Origin: M0103 sp040386155
GTDB lineage: Bacteria; Bacteroidota; Bacteroidia; Flavobacteriales_D; Crocinitomicaceae
Length of the DNA stretch: 64,000 nucleotides
Reading direction: 5' to 3'
Assembly: GCA_040386155.1 (NCBI GenBank)
Contig: JAZKFZ010000002.1
Location: 124,001 to 188,000 of the forward strand
A program made the position numbers and the translations under genes. Shown here in pieces: positions 60,144 through 64,000 of this stretch (position 1 is the stretch's first letter; each line of letters begins with the position of its first letter). The notes beneath the pieces are model-generated. The model had not been told where the DNA came from. It did no database searches and saw nothing but the letters and a program-made list of their open reading frames with translations.

Positions 60144-60174
60144 TTGTATTTCCCATTCGCTTGTTTTATCTTTA
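60144..60174 (+). promoter_or_regulatory. Promoter candidate of the secreted glycosidase-like gene
   Basis: TTG (60144-60146), a 20-nt spacer and TATCTTTA (60167-60174). The box ends 4 nt before the ATG at 60179, so the message may be leaderless. Confidence 0.5.
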
Positions 60175-60178
60175 CCTC

Positions 60179-62308
60179 ATGAGACTTCAACTGCTAATTG
60201 CTTTCCTCCTTCACTGCATTTTTCTTTTTTCCCAAACTGTCATTTCTATTGATTTTGATTCGACTATTTTAAATAATTCGGTTTCCAAGTTGGCGATAGA
60301 TGATTTTCAAAAATTACTATCCCAAGCCTGTTATTGTGATGTGAAACTCAATCCCGAAGTAGGGGTAGGTCTTGAATTTTTCTTGAAATTAGACAGTACA
60401 TTGCTTGGAGAGGGCTCTTCAGAAAATACTAATTCCAACATTCAGAGTTATCCGTTGACTAATTATTCTTGGTTAGAATCTAAAACCAAAGATGGGCGAA
60501 GATTATTGATGCTAAAATCGCCAACTGTTGAGGGGATAAGTTGTGGCCTTTATGGTTTTTTACAGGAAAAAATTGGTTTTAAATTTATTCATCCCCGAGA
60601 AACAGTTATTCCTGTTTTTACGCAATGGATTCAGGATAAGAAAATAGATTGGACAGCCGAACCCCGTTTTAATAAGCGAGGATTCCACTTACACACCATG
60701 CATCCGCTCGAATTGACAGAGCAACTCTTGGATGAAACTTATCCAAATGCTTTGAATGATGTGAAAGAATACATTGATTGGTTGGCACGGAACGGACAGA
60801 ATTACTTCGAATTTAACTTGCAAGAAGATGTAAATCGGAAAGAATGGATTCCTCATGCAAAGGCTTTTGTGGAATATGCACATCAAAGAGGGATTAAAGT
60901 AGGAGTCGATTTATCCTTACATATGATTCAGCAAAAAGCATTTCAGTTGTATAAGGGTGCTGGCAACAAGAAGAAACAAATCGATAAAAACATGGCATGG
61001 CTCAATCAAGTGGATTGGGATCAATGGAGTATGGAGTTTTCCAAAACTGAATTTAATTCAGGAAATGTGAAGAAGAAAATGGAGTTACAATTGCATGTAA
61101 CTAAGCAGCTGACAGAAAAATACGGCATCAAATTAATGGGACGAAAACATGTGGTAAAGCCTTCGGAGGAGCTAGGCAAAGCGAAATCGCACAAAGTTTA
61201 CGAAATGACGGAGGAAGAAAAAGTACTCGATGCCAGTCGTGGAATTTTAATGCACACCGTTATGTTTTATAGTTCGGTGGAAGAAAAGGCACCTGTCTAC
61301 CGCAATGAAAATTTGCGTCACATTTATGAGGGATTGGTAGAAGAGCAAAAAGTACGCGAAACCTGGTATTATCCAGAATCTGCCTATTGGATCACTTTTG
61401 ATAACTCAGTGCCAATGACATTACTTCCTTATCTAAATGCTCGCTTAGAAGATATCAAGGTGATGGATTCCTTAAATGTAGAAGGACATTTAACTTTTAG
61501 TTCAGGTTGGGAGTGGGGCTATTGGCTGTTTGATTGGAGCATTGCTCGTTGGTCGTGGAGTCACACGAATAATGGAGTGGAACAGGAGAATTTTCCTACT
61601 CAATATCTTCACGATTTATTTCCAGATAAAGAGGTACAACAATTTTTCGATGATGTTACTAATTTGCAGCAAAGCTTTATCAAAGACCAAGAATTGATTA
61701 GATACCTGTGCCCTTCCTCAGTAACTGATGAATTTCCAGCGCCTTACAATTTGGAATTTCAACCTCGGCCCTCAATGAGTTATAAGTACATCAGCAAAAA
61801 AGCACCTATTGATTTTCTTTACTATGTTAGAGACTCAGGAATTCGATTGGGAGACAAGTTTTATTTTGCAAATAAAAGTCAAGTGGATAAAATGAGAGCT
61901 CTTGACTTCTCTGTTGTTTCTCATAAAAATTTATTGGAAGAACTATTGGATGGCATCGAAATTACTGGACTTCGCGCAATGCATCGTGCTTCAACTTTAG
62001 AATACCTTTGTTCGAGAAATGGAAAAAATGTTGAATTCGGACGTCCAGATTTCTCCATGGCACAAGCTGGGTATATTCGCCAAAATGCGCAAAAAATAGT
62101 AGATCGTCGTGAACAGAATTACCGTTATCCTGTTGAATCGCTCGCACGAAAACATAAAAGTCACACGGCGTATGAATTTGGCTATCTCTATCCTGTTTCC
62201 AACCTTCACTTTTGGAAGCGTGAGGAAATGCAGGCACTGAAAAGTAAATGGAGTCCGTTTTACATGAATATCTTTGATTTACGAAAGATTATAGGTATCA
62301 AGAATTAG
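60179..62308 (+). CDS. Secreted protein of unknown function, glycosidase-like
   Basis: A 709-residue protein from the ATG at 60179, rejecting a TTG six codons up. Signal peptide at 1-18 (ending FLFSQT). Residues ~20-155 resemble the small alpha/beta domain preceding the barrel in GH67/GH20-type enzymes (GLYGFLQEKIGFKFIHPRETVIP). A barrel-like region with RFNKRGFHLHTMHP, FELNLQED-like, GIKVGVDLSLHM and SSGWEWGYWLFDW follows. Many Trp, His and acidic residues suggest carbohydrate binding. I cannot assign a family or catalytic pair with confidence. It has no T9SS sorting domain. Confidence 0.7.
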   Translation: MRLQLLIAFLLHCIFLFSQTVISIDFDSTILNNSVSKLAIDDFQKLLSQACYCDVKLNPEVGVGLEFFLKLDSTLLGEGSSENTNSNIQSYPLTNYSWLESKTKDGRRLLMLKSPTVEGISCGLYGFLQEKIGFKFIHPRETVIPVFTQWIQDKKIDWTAEPRFNKRGFHLHTMHPLELTEQLLDETYPNALNDVKEYIDWLARNGQNYFEFNLQEDVNRKEWIPHAKAFVEYAHQRGIKVGVDLSLHMIQQKAFQLYKGAGNKKKQIDKNMAWLNQVDWDQWSMEFSKTEFNSGNVKKKMELQLHVTKQLTEKYGIKLMGRKHVVKPSEELGKAKSHKVYEMTEEEKVLDASRGILMHTVMFYSSVEEKAPVYRNENLRHIYEGLVEEQKVRETWYYPESAYWITFDNSVPMTLLPYLNARLEDIKVMDSLNVEGHLTFSSGWEWGYWLFDWSIARWSWSHTNNGVEQENFPTQYLHDLFPDKEVQQFFDDVTNLQQSFIKDQELIRYLCPSSVTDEFPAPYNLEFQPRPSMSYKYISKKAPIDFLYYVRDSGIRLGDKFYFANKSQVDKMRALDFSVVSHKNLLEELLDGIEITGLRAMHRASTLEYLCSRNGKNVEFGRPDFSMAQAGYIRQNAQKIVDRREQNYRYPVESLARKHKSHTAYEFGYLYPVSNLHFWKREEMQALKSKWSPFYMNIFDLRKIIGIKN

Positions 62309-62346
62309 CATCGAGTAGTATATAGTGTATAATGCCCTAAAACAGG

Positions 62347-62395
62347 AAAAGGTGCAAAGCGCTTATATTTCAAAGCACTTCACACCTTTTTTTTT
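62347..62395 (+). terminator. Rho-independent terminator between convergent genes
   Basis: AAAAGGTG (62347-62354) pairs with CACCTTTT (62383-62390), with an inner stem AAGCGCTT/AAGCACTT (7 of 8 pairs) and nine T at the end on the plus strand. Confidence 0.9.
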
Positions 62396-62406
62396 CAGGA
62401 ATAGTG

Positions 62407-64000
62407 TTACTTGGTAACTACTAGTTTTAGGCTAGAAAATTTGTTATGATTCACTCCAGAGATAAAGTAAACTCCTGCTGCTAGATGGTCAACAGTATAT
62501 GAATTGTTATTTAAACTAGTTAACATTAATTCATCCAAGATTTGTCCAAGTTCATTTTGGATAAAGTAAATTCCTTCTGTTGTGGATTTCACCGTAAACG
62601 TCCCATTGTTTGGGTTTGGATAAACCATAAGACCGTTCATATTCAAATCATCAAGGCCTACATTGTCAATAAGCTGACAAGCGGAAGTATCGCTGCATCC
62701 ATTCAAGGTTACAATCACTGAATAATCTCCATTAGTAGTTGGTGTAAAATTTTGATTTATTTCGTTTACAATTGGGTTCAATGCAGAACAATCAAACCAC
62801 TGATAATTAGCACCAGATTGATCAGCAGTAAATGTTCCAAAATTGATGACACTTACACCTACATCAACAGAATTGACTGTAATCGCAACAGATGAGGTGT
62901 TCTCACAACCATTTACATCGGTGCCGCTTACAGTATATGTATTTGAGCTTATTGGAAGAAATCCAATTCCGTCTGTCACACCGTTATCCCAAGTGTACGC
63001 TGAAGCACCTCCACCTGTTAAAAATAGGGTAGTGCCATCGTTCAGACAAACAGTCGTGCTTGATGCATTTGCATTCACATTGGGTAAAGGATTTACAGTT
63101 ACAGTAGTAGAAGCCGTATTGATGCAACCATTTGCATTTGTTCCAGTTACTGTATAACTTACTGTTGATGTTGGATTGAATGACACTCCATCAACAACTC
63201 CATTTGTCCAAGTATAACTTGCTGCACCTCCGCCTGTCAAGACTAATGATTGACCAGCACATAAACTTGTATTTGATGCATTTATAACAACAGTTGGCAA
63301 AGGATTAACAGTCACCAAAATCTGCGTTCGAACACTCGATCCACAAGTACTATCCTGCACATAAAAAGATGTATTGGTTGTCAAAACAGGAGTAGAAAAA
63401 CTTGATCCACCACCTAAATATGTTCCACCAGTCAACGCAGAATACCAACCTAGGCTTGCTATACCAGCAGCCGATAAGGTAGTGTTGTCTCCACTGCAAA
63501 TTGTTAAATTCAAACTTGAAGTTGTATTTGTTGGAGATATAGGAAGTGCGCATATACAATTGTATGTGTTAAGACTTATTGTATTTCCTGTTCCTAATTG
63601 TCCATTCACATTCGAACCCGTAACACAGAATAATTCTCGATCAGCTTTTATTGCAGCACTAAAACTTCCTCCACCAGTAATGTTAACCCAATTATTGTCT
63701 GTACCAATTTGTATTGGACTTAAGACTAAATTATTATTTCCATTACCTACTTCTCCTCCAAAATTTTGTCCGAAAGACCAGATATACCCATTCGATTTAA
63801 TTGTAACTCCATGCGTTTCACCCGCTGCAATTAGTAACCATTTGTTATCCGTTCCAACTTGCGTAGGAATTAATTTAGCTACTTGTGTTCCATCTCCCAA
63901 TTGACCAACACTATTATTACCCCATGACCAAAGGGTACCATCCGTTTTTTTCGCCAGGACACTATTTTGACCAGCTGATATACTATACCATTTCGTGTCT
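62407..64000 (-). CDS. T9SS-exported protein with RCC1-like and Ig-like repeats, 3' part
   Basis: The reading frame is open from the window edge (64000) to a stop at 62407 (531 codons seen), so the start is outside. The N-terminal visible part has RCC1/BLIP-II-type repeats of the form DGTLWSWGNNSVGQLGDG and YIWSFGQNFGGEVGNGN, about 50-60 residues apart. Then come three Ig/PKD-like repeats (CAGQSLVLTGGGAASYTW, CLNDGTTLFLTGGGASAYTW) and a type A C-terminal sorting domain (MVYPNPNNGTFTV, then AAGVYFISG). Likely displayed on the surface by PorU and PorV. The internal TTG at 63900 is not a start. Confidence 0.85.
   Translation of the reverse strand, partial: DTKWYSISAGQNSVLAKKTDGTLWSWGNNSVGQLGDGTQVAKLIPTQVGTDNKWLLIAAGETHGVTIKSNGYIWSFGQNFGGEVGNGNNNLVLSPIQIGTDNNWVNITGGGSFSAAIKADRELFCVTGSNVNGQLGTGNTISLNTYNCICALPISPTNTTSSLNLTICSGDNTTLSAAGIASLGWYSALTGGTYLGGGSSFSTPVLTTNTSFYVQDSTCGSSVRTQILVTVNPLPTVVINASNTSLCAGQSLVLTGGGAASYTWTNGVVDGVSFNPTSTVSYTVTGTNANGCINTASTTVTVNPLPNVNANASSTTVCLNDGTTLFLTGGGASAYTWDNGVTDGIGFLPISSNTYTVSGTDVNGCENTSSVAITVNSVDVGVSVINFGTFTADQSGANYQWFDCSALNPIVNEINQNFTPTTNGDYSVIVTLNGCSDTSACQLIDNVGLDDLNMNGLMVYPNPNNGTFTVKSTTEGIYFIQNELGQILDELMLTSLNNNSYTVDHLAAGVYFISGVNHNKFSSLKLVVTK

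Overview
The window is a mostly ordinary, gene-dense, AT-rich chromosomal segment of a Bacteroidota bacterium, most likely a flavobacterium-like marine or freshwater species. The evidence is type IX secretion (a PorU sortase, a PorV/PorQ-family barrel and three secreted proteins with C-terminal sorting-domain signatures). There are also -7 boxes of the TAnnTTTG type with TTG/TTTG about 18-21 nt upstream, almost no Shine-Dalgarno sequences, a primase with a degenerate zinc finger, and a flavobacterial-type L13 start. Genus cannot be fixed from the sequence alone.

Layout. 1-3.3 kb: glpD-glpK-glpF glycerol catabolism operon (minus; glpF cut by the window start). 3.4-11.6 kb: fatty-acid beta-oxidation, with an acyl-CoA dehydrogenase and a marR-fadB/fadN-fadA operon, separated by a DbpA-like helicase and a TPR protein. 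11.7-17 kb: a thioesterase, small unknowns, a DUF2461 protein, a DPP IV-like peptidase and an XRE-Fic fusion with its own promoter and palindromic operator candidate. 17.1-22 kb: fused alpha/beta 2-oxoacid dehydrogenase E1, then membrane and secreted unknowns and a CDF metal transporter. 22-27.7 kb: LpxD-like acyltransferase, SpoIIE/RsbU phosphatase, polyprenyl diphosphate synthase, MORN-like lipoprotein, dnaG. 27.7-34 kb: PorU and a PorV-like barrel. 34-39 kb: pssA, purS, an aldehyde dehydrogenase, a coiled-coil membrane protein, an RRM protein and an enoyl-CoA hydratase. 39-43.3 kb: translation block rplM-rpsI-rpsB-tsf, then pyrH-frr. 43.3-50.5 kb: OmpA-family protein, a globin remnant, DUF4403 lipoprotein, monomeric isocitrate dehydrogenase, sterol-desaturase family protein. 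50.7-55.1 kb: two T9SS-exported proteins with a deleted rdgB copy between them. 55.2-60.1 kb: rdgB, two glycosyltransferases and asnB, resembling a small surface-glycan group. 60.2-64 kb: a secreted glycosidase-like unknown and the 3' part of an RCC1/Ig-like T9SS protein that runs off the window.

Several apparent long starts (TTG/GTG) were shortened to ATG where a signal peptide, promoter or terminator showed the upstream part is untranslated. Real TTG or GTG starts remain for porU, one glycosyltransferase, pssA, rplM and one small membrane protein. I found no CRISPR array, IS element, tRNA or rRNA. I saw no clear candidate for a wholly new multi-gene system. The best leads are the XRE-Fic unit with its overlapping operator, the likely MarR site shared with the acyl-CoA dehydrogenase promoter, the zinc-ligand-less primase, the rdgB and globin relics, and the uncharacterised secreted protein at 60.2-62.3 kb.
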